Below, one piece after another: positions 17,057 to 25,897 of a stretch of 64,000 nucleotides of DNA. How positions within the stretch are numbered: the stretch's first letter is position 1; each line of letters starts with the position of its first letter. Both the position numbers and the translations under genes were made by a program. The notes under the pieces are model-generated. The model was given only the letters and a program-made list of their open reading frames with translations, made no database searches and was not told where the DNA came from. The DNA is from CAZDWZ01 sp964509425 (GTDB taxonomy: Bacteria > Bdellovibrionota_C > UBA2361 > SZUA-149 > CAZDWZ01): contig CAZDWZ010000006.1 of NCBI GenBank assembly GCA_964509425.1, forward strand, positions 310,001 through 374,000. The letters are read 5' to 3'.

Positions 17057-18607
17057 ATGCCGGTAAACTCAGAGCAGTTTTTAGTTTCGATTGCCGAAAG
17101 TAAATCGCGTTCGGAAAAGCTCCGCACCCTCGCTCCCGGATCGCATATCCATATCTCAGGAGTCTGCGGAACCGGTATGGCCTCCGTCCTCCAGCTGCTC
17201 AAGGCACTCGGCTTCTACGTCACGGGAAGTGACAAGGCGTTTTATCCCCCGATGGGCGAAGTGGTCCGGAAAACGGCGGATAAAGTCTTCGAGAGCTACG
17301 ACGCAAAACATCTCACGCCGAAGCCTGACTTCGTCGTTCTCGGAAATAGTCTCGTCAAAGACAATCCGGAAGCCGTGTATGCACGAGAGAATGAAATCCC
17401 GTTTGCATCGATGCCGGAAGTTTTTTCCGCTCTTCTCATCGGAACGAGAGAAGAATGCCCGAACTCAATCGTCATCTGCGGCACCCACGGAAAGTCGACG
17501 ACCACTGCGGCAACTGCCACCATGTTCGAGTCGGCAGGACGAAGGCCTGGATTTTTCGTAGGCGGCATTTCTCAGAATTTCGACGTCAGTCTCCGGCTCG
17601 TTGACAAGAGTATTCCTGTCGAGAAGCGCGCGGTCATCCTCGAAGGAGACGAATACGACAGCGCGTTTTTCGCGAAGTGGTCGAAGTTCCACTCATACCG
17701 GGCAGACATCGCGCTTCTTACGAGCCTCGAATTCGACCACGCCGATATTTATGAATCGATTGGGCAGATCGAAGAAGAGTTCACGAGATTGTTCAGAGCG
17801 ATTCCGGAAACCGGACACATTGTCATCTGCGATCAGGGCAAAGAACTCGGAGAGGCGTATCTGAAATGGCGCGGTGCGGACTTCGCGGCACCGATGTATC
17901 GCTACGGGATGCTCGAGAGCTCTGACTTTCATCTCATCGAACGAATACCTGAAGAGGGCGGACAACGGCTTCGCATGGTTTTTCCGGGAGGCGTGCAAAT
18001 CTCGACTTCAACGACACTCGGCGGACTCTACAATGCGCTGAATCTCACGGGAGTCGCCGCCGTTGCTCACCTTTCGGGACTCTCGCCGCAAGAGATCGAG
18101 AAGGGAATTGCTGCATTCCGAGGAGTGCTCCGACGTCAGCAGATTATCGCGAACGTGAACAACATCCTCGTCCTCGAGGATTTTGCGCATCATCCCACCG
18201 CAGTCGACGTGACTCTCGAAGGCATTCGCGAGCAGTATCCGAAGCGCCGGCTCGTAGCTGTTTTCGAGCCGCGATCAAATTCCAGCCGCCGGGCACTCTT
18301 TCAGCAACCCTATGTCAAGAGCTTCCGGCACGCCGATCTCGCGGTCATCCAAGAAGTAAACACACCGGCCGCATTCAGCGGAACCAGCATTCCCGCCGGA
18401 ATGTTGGACGTGAGAAAAATGATTGATGACATCAACGCGAACGGCACCGACGCCTATTGTTTTCCCGAAGTTTCGCAAATAGAGACGTTTCTCGCGGAGA
18501 CTCTTGCGCCCGGCGATGTCGTCGTTCTTATGTCAAACGGTGACTTCGGCGGATTGATGCGAAGCCTTCCTCCGAAGCTGGCTTCGATCAATCACTTCAC
18601 GGAGTAG
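17057..18607 (+). CDS. mpl: UDP-N-acetylmuramate:L-alanyl-gamma-D-glutamyl-meso-diaminopimelate ligase
   Basis: Recycles the murein tripeptide by ligating it to UDP-MurNAc in the cytoplasm, bypassing MurC, MurD and MurE. 516 residues (E. coli Mpl has about 457). The N-terminal Mur domain has GVCGTGM near 35-41. The ATP site GTHGKSTT is at 142-149, then LEGDEYD, and a C-terminal Mur ligase domain with FEPRSNS and HHPTAVD. HHPTAVD and the LEGDEYD context favour Mpl over MurC. GAGAGGA precedes the ATG. Implies a Gram-negative type, meso-DAP wall. Confidence 0.93.
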   Translation: MPVNSEQFLVSIAESKSRSEKLRTLAPGSHIHISGVCGTGMASVLQLLKALGFYVTGSDKAFYPPMGEVVRKTADKVFESYDAKHLTPKPDFVVLGNSLVKDNPEAVYARENEIPFASMPEVFSALLIGTREECPNSIVICGTHGKSTTTAATATMFESAGRRPGFFVGGISQNFDVSLRLVDKSIPVEKRAVILEGDEYDSAFFAKWSKFHSYRADIALLTSLEFDHADIYESIGQIEEEFTRLFRAIPETGHIVICDQGKELGEAYLKWRGADFAAPMYRYGMLESSDFHLIERIPEEGGQRLRMVFPGGVQISTSTTLGGLYNALNLTGVAAVAHLSGLSPQEIEKGIAAFRGVLRRQQIIANVNNILVLEDFAHHPTAVDVTLEGIREQYPKRRLVAVFEPRSNSSRRALFQQPYVKSFRHADLAVIQEVNTPAAFSGTSIPAGMLDVRKMIDDINANGTDAYCFPEVSQIETFLAETLAPGDVVVLMSNGDFGGLMRSLPPKLASINHFTE

Positions 18608-18890
18608 GTCTGGGGAAGCGAGCGCGCACCACATCCTCGTCCGAGCGTTGCCCAAATCATGCTCGTTAGAGTGAACATTCGAATGCTCGTGAGGAATTGT
18701 GGCGGATACCGGCAATCAGCTGAGTTCCGCACTGAAATTTTCTCGGGAACTTTTCTGGCGATGAATGAACAGTTTCGTTGCGATAAGCACCGTTTCACAC
18801 AGAGACAATTTTTCGCGCGCGAAGATTTTCTCTCTTCTTCAGTCCTGGATTCGTTAAGCAAGAAATTGTCCGTGCCGATACAATTTTTGT

Positions 18891-19307
18891 ATGGGCGAAC
18901 ATCTTAACAAAAACACCGAGAGCGATCGGGGATTTACCCTAATCGAATTACTAACCGTCGTGTCAATGATTGGCGTACTCGCGGCAATCTCACTTCCGCT
19001 GCTTGAAAACTACAAGAAGCGGTCCTTCGACACCCAGTCGCAGAACGACTTGAAGAATGCGGCTCTGGGTGAGGAGGCCTACTTCGCGATTCATGCGCAA
19101 TATATAGACTGCATCGGCACGATTACATGTGAGGCGCTGCTCCCGAATTACAAGGGGAGTGTCGGATCAAACGTCTCCATGTTCCGGGTTCCCGGAGGCG
19201 GGGGAACGGTAGAACACTTCACCGGCCAGGCGTGGCATCCCCGAGGGTCGAGAGACAGTGTCGGAGAAAGCTTCCTGTGGAATAGCCAGGCAGGTGGCTT
19301 GCAATGA
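18891..19307 (+). CDS. Type IV pilin-like / pseudopilin protein
   Basis: 138 residues. A short charged leader ends at Gly14, followed by FTLIELL with Glu at +5 of the mature protein, the prepilin peptidase (PilD) site and N-methylation motif, then a hydrophobic helix to about residue 38. The rest is a short globular domain with two Cys and a Gly-rich loop. Probably a major or minor pilin or a type II secretion pseudopilin at the inner membrane. No assembly ATPase or secretin genes lie nearby. No clear Shine-Dalgarno precedes the ATG. A strong hairpin lies about 70 bases downstream. Confidence 0.88.
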   Translation: MGEHLNKNTESDRGFTLIELLTVVSMIGVLAAISLPLLENYKKRSFDTQSQNDLKNAALGEEAYFAIHAQYIDCIGTITCEALLPNYKGSVGSNVSMFRVPGGGGTVEHFTGQAWHPRGSRDSVGESFLWNSQAGGLQ

Positions 19308-19771
19308 ATCCGGCCGCTGCTCACCCCACAACAATAACGAATCTCAGCTACTTCCGATCCCACGACAAACTTGCCCCGCGTCTCTGCGCTTCTTTCCCAT
19401 CCAGAGAATCTCCAAACTGAAGCGCAGAGACGCCGGGGTTTCTTCCGAAAAGAGGAAACACAACTAGAAAATCGAAGGCCCGGCGTCGTTCAGAAGTATT
19501 TCAGGCGGGGAAGGATTGATGGTCGTTTCGCTCAACGCACGCATTCATAAACCCGACTGGAAAGCGTTCATACGCGGCATGCAAGTTAGTGCGGCGCGAA
19601 GCGTCCGTAGATTATCCAGCCTTGTTGTTCCGCCAACAGAAATCGGTACGTCGTGACCCACTTCTAAATTCTTCCGGCTCGCGCAGCACTTCCTCACCCC
19701 GGTTTTGAAAAACTCCATTCAATCGAGTCGAGATTGCAATCCAGGATCGCTCGACTGCGACTTTCTATGGC
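19308..19771. other. Intergenic region
   Basis: About 460 bases between a plus-strand pilin and a minus-strand lipoprotein, both ending here. Apart from the hairpin at 19374-19438 I see no gene, RNA or repeat. Confidence 0.5.
19374..19438. terminator. Long inverted repeat downstream of the pilin
   Basis: CCCCGCGTCTCTGCGCTTC pairs with GAAGCGCAGAGACGC plus CGGGG, separated by about 26 bases. The right arm is followed by TTTCTTCC, so it may terminate the pilin transcript. The CTCTGCG core resembles a diverged relative of the CTCTGTG palindromes. Confidence 0.6.
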
Positions 19772-20389
19772 TTAAGGATTCGGTGCAGCGGCCTCTTCCG
19801 ACTTCGGACACTCTGCTTGTTTCAAAACAGGATTCGGCTGCGGCTCGAGGCCGAACGCCACACGAGAAACTCTCGCAATAGCCTCGACCGGAAACGCTAA
19901 CGGCAGGAGCACCCAGCCCCAAGCCGTGTATTCGCGGCTCACCCCGCATTCAGGATCAGGTCGCCAGTCGGTCACAACAAACGCCGCTTCTGATTCACCC
20001 AGGGTAAAAGGCGTCTTCGGAACCGCGCAGCCAAGCCGCTCCAGCTGCTTCCCCGCGGTGCTGAAGCCGCAGTCAATCGCACGATAATAATACTGCCATG
20101 CGGGGCTATTTGCTTTCACGTGTCCTTCCTCAACGCACTTTCCGGCATGAATGAGGGACTCTCCCGTCGTGTGTTTTGTAGAACCTTGTGGATTCACCCG
20201 AGCTTGGTTGAGACTTCCAAAGACCACCTCACACCATCCCGCTCGATGCATCGAAAGCCTTGCTTCTTCGATCTCGTCTTGTGCAGCTTCGGCATCGGGG
20301 TCGACTGACATCCGATAACATCCCGGAGCCACGGCAAGCAGCATGGCCAAGGATACGAGCATTTCACGGGAAGAAATGGAAAACTTCAT
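19772..20389 (-). CDS. Putative lipoprotein of unknown function
   Basis: Start ATG 20389 is chosen because it overlaps the stop of the upstream gene in an ATGA arrangement and gives a clean lipoprotein signal: basic start, hydrophobic stretch, then LAVAPGC with the lipidated Cys near residue 22. An upstream in-frame start at 20596 would lie inside the neighbouring gene. About 205 residues, five further Cys after the lipobox, an acidic segment after it (DAEAAQDEIEEA), and a hydrophobic stretch near 160-180. Family not recognised. Expected to be translationally coupled to the membrane protein before it. Confidence 0.75.
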   Translation of the reverse strand: MKFSISSREMLVSLAMLLAVAPGCYRMSVDPDAEAAQDEIEEARLSMHRAGWCEVVFGSLNQARVNPQGSTKHTTGESLIHAGKCVEEGHVKANSPAWQYYYRAIDCGFSTAGKQLERLGCAVPKTPFTLGESEAAFVVTDWRPDPECGVSREYTAWGWVLLPLAFPVEAIARVSRVAFGLEPQPNPVLKQAECPKSEEAAAPNP

Positions 20390-20811
20390 GATTGCCCTCT
20401 CAGTTGCAAGACTACGCCTCGAATCAGAAAATACACCAAAGCAAGAAGCAAGCCGACTATCAACATGAAAAGCCAGCAGATGTGGACAATATGATACGAA
20501 GGCGAATGTTCGACTCCTAAAAGAAGGACATTGGTCCATGGCAGAAAGCAAGCGATCGCGGTGATGAGCCGAAGCTTCGAACCGTCGAACGACCACGGCC
20601 GAACAATCGCGTAGTAGGCGGCGACCTCACCGAGAACGAAGAGTATGGAGGTCGAAACCTTTTCGAAATTCCATTGCCAGCTTTGCCGTTCTGTCTCGGA
20701 GGTAAAAAGATAATGATCGGGAGAAAGACTGAGCGCGAAGATTATAGCCGCCACAGAAAGGCCGGCCAAAAGCACTCCGTAGATGCGAATAATCCGAGAA
20801 ACCTGCTTCAT
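20386..20811 (-). CDS. Small integral membrane protein
   Basis: 141 residues with four predicted membrane segments (about 9-30, 50-70, 80-98 and 108-133) and short polar loops. No catalytic motif recognised. Its stop overlaps the start of the following lipoprotein gene, so the two probably form a two-gene operon and may work together in the envelope. Confidence 0.72.
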   Translation of the reverse strand: MKQVSRIIRIYGVLLAGLSVAAIIFALSLSPDHYLFTSETERQSWQWNFEKVSTSILFVLGEVAAYYAIVRPWSFDGSKLRLITAIACFLPWTNVLLLGVEHSPSYHIVHICWLFMLIVGLLLALVYFLIRGVVLQLRGQS

Positions 20812-20955
20812 TCTGGTCTGAGTTCTCCAACCTTCCCGGCTTTACGCGGCGGATCGATTTACGCCCTCGAAATTTCGCCTGCTCCAGCCATTGAGTTTAC
20901 CGAAACTCCAAGTTAACGTCTCGCACAAATTCCCAAAATTGCTTGAACTACTGTC

Positions 20956-22662
20956 ATGATTGCATTCGAAGTCACCATCGTTCTTCTTCTCGGCGCCCTC
21001 ATCGGACTGTCGTTTTCCCAGAAGCTCAAACAGCCGGTCGAGGTGACATTGCTTCTGGGGAGCTTGCTGATTAGCCTCCTCCCGCTCCCCCGCGTGAGAC
21101 TCGACCCGCACGTGGTCTTCTCCATATTTCTGCCACCGATCCTTTTCGCGGCGGCCTATTTCACTCCGTGGAAGGACTTCTTGAAAGCGCTTCGTCCCAT
21201 CATGCTACTTGCGATTGGTCTCGTTGTGTTCACGACATTCGGAATCGCACAGGCAGTAAAGTTCCTCATGCCGGAGTTCCCATGGCCGCAGGCGTTTCTC
21301 CTGGGCGCGATTCTTGCACCTCCCGATGCGTCCGCCGCTGTCGCGCTCATCCGGCATTTCCGTCTGCCGCGCCGACTCATCACGATTATCGAAGGCGAGA
21401 GTCTTATTAACGACGCGACGGCGCTCACCTGTTATCGATTCGCTCTCGCCGCGGTTGCGACGAGCTCATTCGAGCTCTCCGATTCCGTGTCCCAGTTTTT
21501 CGTTCTTGTGGCCGGGGGCGCAGTCGTCGGATGTCTCGTCGGAGCCGGGGCCCTTTGGCTAATTCGCCGTTTGAAAAATTCGGAAGCTGAGGTCCTCGCA
21601 ACCATTCTGGCACCGTTCTTCTGTTATGCGATCGCCGAGCATCTCCATCTTTCCGGTGTCATTTCTACGGTCGCGTGCGGAGTCATCTTCGGCAGTGTTC
21701 TCCCCGGCTTGTTTACCTCTCAATCGCGCCTTGCCGCGAACTCTACTTGGCAGATTTTTCTGTTTTCGATTAACTCGCTTGTCTTCACGTTCATCGGGCT
21801 TCAGCTCCCACTCGTTGTCGAGAGCATTTCTACGGCGCATTTCCTGGAGCTCTGTTGTTACTGCATCGTGCTGTATCTCTTTCTCGTGGCGATTCGTTTT
21901 CTCTGGGTGTTCCCGGCGGCGCACATTCCGAGGATGCTCAGTGCCGGAATTCGTGAACGGGAGAAAAAGCCGACTTGGCAAACGCTCACCGTGCTTTCTT
22001 GGACTGGAATGCGTGGGATAGTCTCTCTTGCTGCGGCACTCGCGATTCCAGTCACGCTCGAGAACGGGACACCGTTTCCGTTCCGGAACGAGACGATCTT
22101 TCTCGCATACGGTGTCACTCTGCTGTCTCTTCTCATTCCATCATTCACGCTTCCGAGAATGCTCAAATATTTGAACATTCCCGTCGTCGATGAGCGCCTC
22201 CAAGCCGAGTCTAGGGCGAGAATTGCGCTCATCGATGCCGTCATCATGCATCTCGAAGAATCGGCGGGAAACGGTCACCAAAGAGATTCAGTGAATCTCG
22301 TGATCAAAAACTATCGCCGATTGAAGCGCACCCTCGCCCCAAACTTGGAGCCGAACCCGTACACGGAGGTCGACCTCGATGGAGAAGACCTGAAGGCGCT
22401 CATTCTCGAGATACTTCGAGTCGAGCGGGCGGAACTCGGAAAGCTTCGGAAGTTGGGAGAACTCCCCGATGAAATCTTTCATTACCTGTCACAGGAGCTC
22501 GACTTCGAGGAGCTTCGCTTTCTCGCAAGCGCTCGAGGCCGGTTGCTTCTTTCTGCAGCAAAGCCGGATCTGACCGCTGTCCGGCCTTCGGGGACAGTGC
22601 CCGCGGGAACTCAGCGCGACAGCGCACAAGAACCCGAGAGAATGATCTTCGGATTTCCGTAG
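20956..22662 (+). CDS. Na+/H+ antiporter, CPA1 (NhaP/NHE-like) family
   Basis: 568 residues. The first ~400 form about a dozen membrane helices, the rest a hydrophilic C-terminal tail of charged helices. CPA1 hallmarks: GAILAPPDA around 118-125 and GESLINDATAL around 147-157, where the conserved acidic residues exchange Na+ for H+ at the inner membrane. Supports pH and sodium homeostasis. Monocistronic by context; divergent from the small membrane protein upstream. Ribosome-binding site weak. Confidence 0.93.
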   Translation: MIAFEVTIVLLLGALIGLSFSQKLKQPVEVTLLLGSLLISLLPLPRVRLDPHVVFSIFLPPILFAAAYFTPWKDFLKALRPIMLLAIGLVVFTTFGIAQAVKFLMPEFPWPQAFLLGAILAPPDASAAVALIRHFRLPRRLITIIEGESLINDATALTCYRFALAAVATSSFELSDSVSQFFVLVAGGAVVGCLVGAGALWLIRRLKNSEAEVLATILAPFFCYAIAEHLHLSGVISTVACGVIFGSVLPGLFTSQSRLAANSTWQIFLFSINSLVFTFIGLQLPLVVESISTAHFLELCCYCIVLYLFLVAIRFLWVFPAAHIPRMLSAGIREREKKPTWQTLTVLSWTGMRGIVSLAAALAIPVTLENGTPFPFRNETIFLAYGVTLLSLLIPSFTLPRMLKYLNIPVVDERLQAESRARIALIDAVIMHLEESAGNGHQRDSVNLVIKNYRRLKRTLAPNLEPNPYTEVDLDGEDLKALILEILRVERAELGKLRKLGELPDEIFHYLSQELDFEELRFLASARGRLLLSAAKPDLTAVRPSGTVPAGTQRDSAQEPERMIFGFP

Positions 22663-22687
22663 TTCGAATTTCCTGGAGTGGAGGGCC

Positions 22688-23785
22688 CTAGACTCTCCCG
22701 ACCCGCCGCGAGAGCTGTTCGCGCTCGTCTCCGGCTGAATCCTTTTCCAGCCAGCCGCCGGAGTGAAGGCGGATGAGTTCGATTGCGGCGGCAATAAAAT
22801 CGTCGCGATCGTTTAAAGCGGGGATATACCGGAAGTCCGTTCCCCCCGCGTGAAGGAAATCTTCGCGCGCAGCTTGATCCATCTCTTCAAGGGTTTCGAG
22901 GCAGTCGACGGAGAAAGCCGGGCTGATCACGTCCACCGATCGAATCCCATGCGACGCGAGCTCTTTTAACGTTTTCGAGGTGTAGGGCTTGATCCATTCT
23001 TCACGTCCGAACAACGATTGAAATGTCACGAGATATTTGTCTTGAGGAAGCTTGAGGGACTCTGCGAGAAGGCGCGCCGTCTTGTGGCAGAGACAGAAAT
23101 ACGGATCTCCATCCAGAAAATAACGCTCCGGAATTCCGTGAAAAGACATCACCAGCTTCTCCGCCGGAGGATGTAACTTCCAGTGCTCACGCACGCTGTT
23201 CGCGAGCGCTTCAATGTAGCCCGGAGAATCATGATAACCGGTGATAAAGCGAAACTCCGGAACGAACCTCCACTTCCGGAGGACATCGCTCACGGCGTCA
23301 AACACCGTCCCGACCGTCGTGCTCGAATACTGTGGAAACATCGGCAGAACGAGAAGCTGCCGGATATTTTTCTTCCGTAAGGTATTAAGTGCAGTTTCGA
23401 GACTCGGATTACCGATTCGCATTCCAAGCTCGACTTCAACGGGAACACCAAGCGCCGCCGGTAGGCGAGCTTTCAGCTTCTCCACTTGGCGCTTTGAATG
23501 GACCAAAAGCGGCGAGCCTTCCGGCATCCAGATTTTTTTATACAGCTCGGCGGATTTTTTTGGCCGAGTGGGGAGAATGAACAGATTGAGAATGAACCAC
23601 CACGGCAATCGCGAGTATTCAATAACCCGCGCGTCCCAAAGAAACTGCTTGAGATAGGGTTTCAATGCTTCAGCGGTCGGAGCATCCGGAGTGCCGAGAT
23701 TCACAACGAGCACTCCGAGCGGGCGCTCGGTTCGATGATCGTATGCCCCATTTCCGACGAATAAATTTTTCCGCATTCCCGACAT
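22688..23785 (-). CDS. hemH: Ferrochelatase
   Basis: Inserts Fe2+ into protoporphyrin IX, the last step of protoporphyrin-dependent heme synthesis. 365 residues. Conserved NLGTP near 29-33, GSPL near 90, MFPQYS near 149, catalytic His215 in SFHGIPERY, and the CLETLEE segment with Glu297. Cys231 and Cys233 lie in the YFCLCH segment. It starts only 3 nt after the stop of the cysteine desulfurase gene, and its AAAGGT ribosome-binding site is inside that gene's end, so the two are one operon linking iron-sulfur and heme metabolism. Confidence 0.97.
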   Translation of the reverse strand: MSGMRKNLFVGNGAYDHRTERPLGVLVVNLGTPDAPTAEALKPYLKQFLWDARVIEYSRLPWWFILNLFILPTRPKKSAELYKKIWMPEGSPLLVHSKRQVEKLKARLPAALGVPVEVELGMRIGNPSLETALNTLRKKNIRQLLVLPMFPQYSSTTVGTVFDAVSDVLRKWRFVPEFRFITGYHDSPGYIEALANSVREHWKLHPPAEKLVMSFHGIPERYFLDGDPYFCLCHKTARLLAESLKLPQDKYLVTFQSLFGREEWIKPYTSKTLKELASHGIRSVDVISPAFSVDCLETLEEMDQAAREDFLHAGGTDFRYIPALNDRDDFIAAAIELIRLHSGGWLEKDSAGDEREQLSRRVGRV

Positions 23786-23788
23786 GAA

Positions 23789-24970
23789 TTACCTTTGAAG
23801 AGTTCGCAGCTCCTGAGTCACGGTCTTTCGTAACGGCAAAATTGCCTCCGAAAGCATTTCGAATAATCGATCGGCATCAGCGAGCGAGTTTTCCGGTCCG
23901 AATGACACTCGAATCGAGCTTAGACATTGAACAATACTGAGGCCCATCGCACGGAGTACATGTGACGGCTCAAGACTCGATGACTTACAAGCAGAACCCG
24001 TAGAAAGTGCGACCCCTTTGTCCGAGAGAATCGCCAGAAGATCACTCGCGATGATATTCGAGATTTGCACATTCGACGTATTACTGAGCCTTGCCACTCT
24101 CGCGCCGTTTATCTTTGTTCCCGGAATATCGAGCATCCGCTTCTCGAAATGATCGCGAACGAGCCCCACACGCTCCTGCATTCCATGCTCGAGCTGAACT
24201 CTCCGCACCTGCGCTGCGGCACCAAAACCGACGACAAGGGGAACGCTCTCCGTGCCCCCACGTCGACCATTCTCCTGTCCCCCGCCCTTCATCACCGGAA
24301 GCCAAGGAGTATCCTGACGAATGAGCAGCGCACCGACGCCTTTCGCCGCTCCAATTTTGTGGCCTGAAACACTCACCAAATCCGCACCACATTCGGAAAA
24401 GCGGAACGGCATTTTTCCGGCGGCCTGCACGGCATCGGTGTGAAACAAAACGCCTTTCTGTTTTGCGAGAGCAGCAATTTCTTTGACCGGGGATAAAACA
24501 CCGGTTTCATTGTTCGCCGCCATGACGCTCACAAGCGCCGTATCGTCTCGAATTGCGCCCTCAATCTCCGCCAAAGAGATCGCCCCGTCTATCGAAACGG
24601 GAAGCCGGGTCACTTGAACAGCGAACATCTCTTCCAGGAAGCGGACCGCTTCATTTACGGCCGGATGTTCGACCTCGGAAATAATCACGTGCCGCTTCTC
24701 GGGAGCCGCCCGAAAACTTCCCACAATCGCTAAGAAAATGGATTCCGTTCCACCGGAGGTAAAGATCACCTCATCGGGGGAGGCGCCCATAAACTTTGAG
24801 ACCTGCTCACGGGCGACATCGAGCCCAACTTTTGCCTGTCTCCCGAGCAGGTTATGGGCATTGGAAGGGTTCCCAAATCGCTCTTCGAGATACAACGACA
24901 CCGCCTCGCGTACACCGTCGGCAGGAGGGGTGGTCGAATTGTAGTCAAAATAGAGTTCTGAGTGAGACAT
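23789..24970 (-). CDS. Cysteine desulfurase (NifS/IscS type)
   Basis: PLP enzyme that moves sulfur from cysteine to an active-site Cys for Fe-S cluster or thio-cofactor synthesis. 393 residues. YFDYNSTTP start, SGGTESI, TDAVQA, PLP Lys205 in SGHKIGAAKG, and catalytic Cys328 in TGSACKSSS. The loop around that Cys is short, as in the NifS/IscS group. First gene of an operon with hemH. No iscU, iscA or nifU lies in the window, so the exact subtype is uncertain. Confidence 0.95.
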   Translation of the reverse strand: MSHSELYFDYNSTTPPADGVREAVSLYLEERFGNPSNAHNLLGRQAKVGLDVAREQVSKFMGASPDEVIFTSGGTESIFLAIVGSFRAAPEKRHVIISEVEHPAVNEAVRFLEEMFAVQVTRLPVSIDGAISLAEIEGAIRDDTALVSVMAANNETGVLSPVKEIAALAKQKGVLFHTDAVQAAGKMPFRFSECGADLVSVSGHKIGAAKGVGALLIRQDTPWLPVMKGGGQENGRRGGTESVPLVVGFGAAAQVRRVQLEHGMQERVGLVRDHFEKRMLDIPGTKINGARVARLSNTSNVQISNIIASDLLAILSDKGVALSTGSACKSSSLEPSHVLRAMGLSIVQCLSSIRVSFGPENSLADADRLFEMLSEAILPLRKTVTQELRTLQR

Positions 24971-25237
24971 TCTCTCAGGCGTGGGTTTGGTTTATTGCGG
25001 AACTTGAATGCCTTGAAAGTTTTGAGGAAGCCAAGGTAACATAGACTCTCGGGGCCTCAAAATCTTGCCCGTGCCCTGTTCGATTGTTTTCCGACATCGG
25101 TCGCAAAACAATGGGGGGCACTGCTCGGCGAAGCTGAGCCAGGATAATCGAGTGATTTGTCCGCCGGAAGAAAGATGGCGTGAAACTCATTTATGTTAGA
25201 AATTTCCCGGACAAAGCACTAGAAAGGTTTTCTCTCT

Positions 25238-25849
25238 ATGTCCTCTCAAGTCTCGGCGGTCGCTTTGGTCATCGCGCTGGTTCTCGCCGTCGTTGCGATC
25301 GTCGTGCTTTTTGGTCTGCTCTGGCTCATCCTTTCCCCAATCAAACGCGCCCTGGTGGAACACAAGGGCCGGGGAAGGTTGAAATCGGCGATGTCTTTGC
25401 TGAGTGCTGTTGACGAGCTCATGGCACGGAAGGAAAACGTCGAAGCACTGAAGCTCCTCCGCCAATCAATTGTGCTCGAGACAATCTCCGAAGAGAACCT
25501 CATCAATCTTTTTCGCGATCATCATGAAAATATTCTGAGCCGGCTCGTGCTTATTTCGGAAGAAATGGGAAGCCGTCCTGAGCATCTCGCTGAAGTTGAA
25601 GAGCTGTTTATCGAACGAACCGAGCTGATGGGTCTTTACGCGCGCGCGCAGGATTCCTACAAAAGCCTGAGCAGCCGGAGAGCGAAAGAGGGAAAGAGTC
25701 TTCCTTCTTGGAGCAAGGCAGATTTCGAAAAGCGCATCGTTCAAATCCAAGAAGAGCTCCGGCTCAACCAGAAGACGCTCCAGACGGCTCTCGACCAGCT
25801 CTTTCGCGCGGTGAGCAGCGCAGGCGGAGAGCCGATCGTCTATCACTAG
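25238..25849 (+). CDS. Single-pass membrane protein with coiled-coil cytoplasmic part
   Basis: 203 residues. One strong N-terminal membrane helix (about 8-34, Val/Leu/Ala-rich), then a mostly helical, charged region of about 165 residues likely to contain coiled coil (notably 75-125 and 150-185). No enzyme motif. AGAAAGG lies upstream of the ATG. Function unknown; a membrane-tethered scaffold is only a guess. Confidence 0.75.
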   Translation: MSSQVSAVALVIALVLAVVAIVVLFGLLWLILSPIKRALVEHKGRGRLKSAMSLLSAVDELMARKENVEALKLLRQSIVLETISEENLINLFRDHHENILSRLVLISEEMGSRPEHLAEVEELFIERTELMGLYARAQDSYKSLSSRRAKEGKSLPSWSKADFEKRIVQIQEELRLNQKTLQTALDQLFRAVSSAGGEPIVYH

Positions 25850-25897
25850 GTCCTCCAGACTCTGCAATCCTCTTGGAATTGCGGTGAACGACACTTT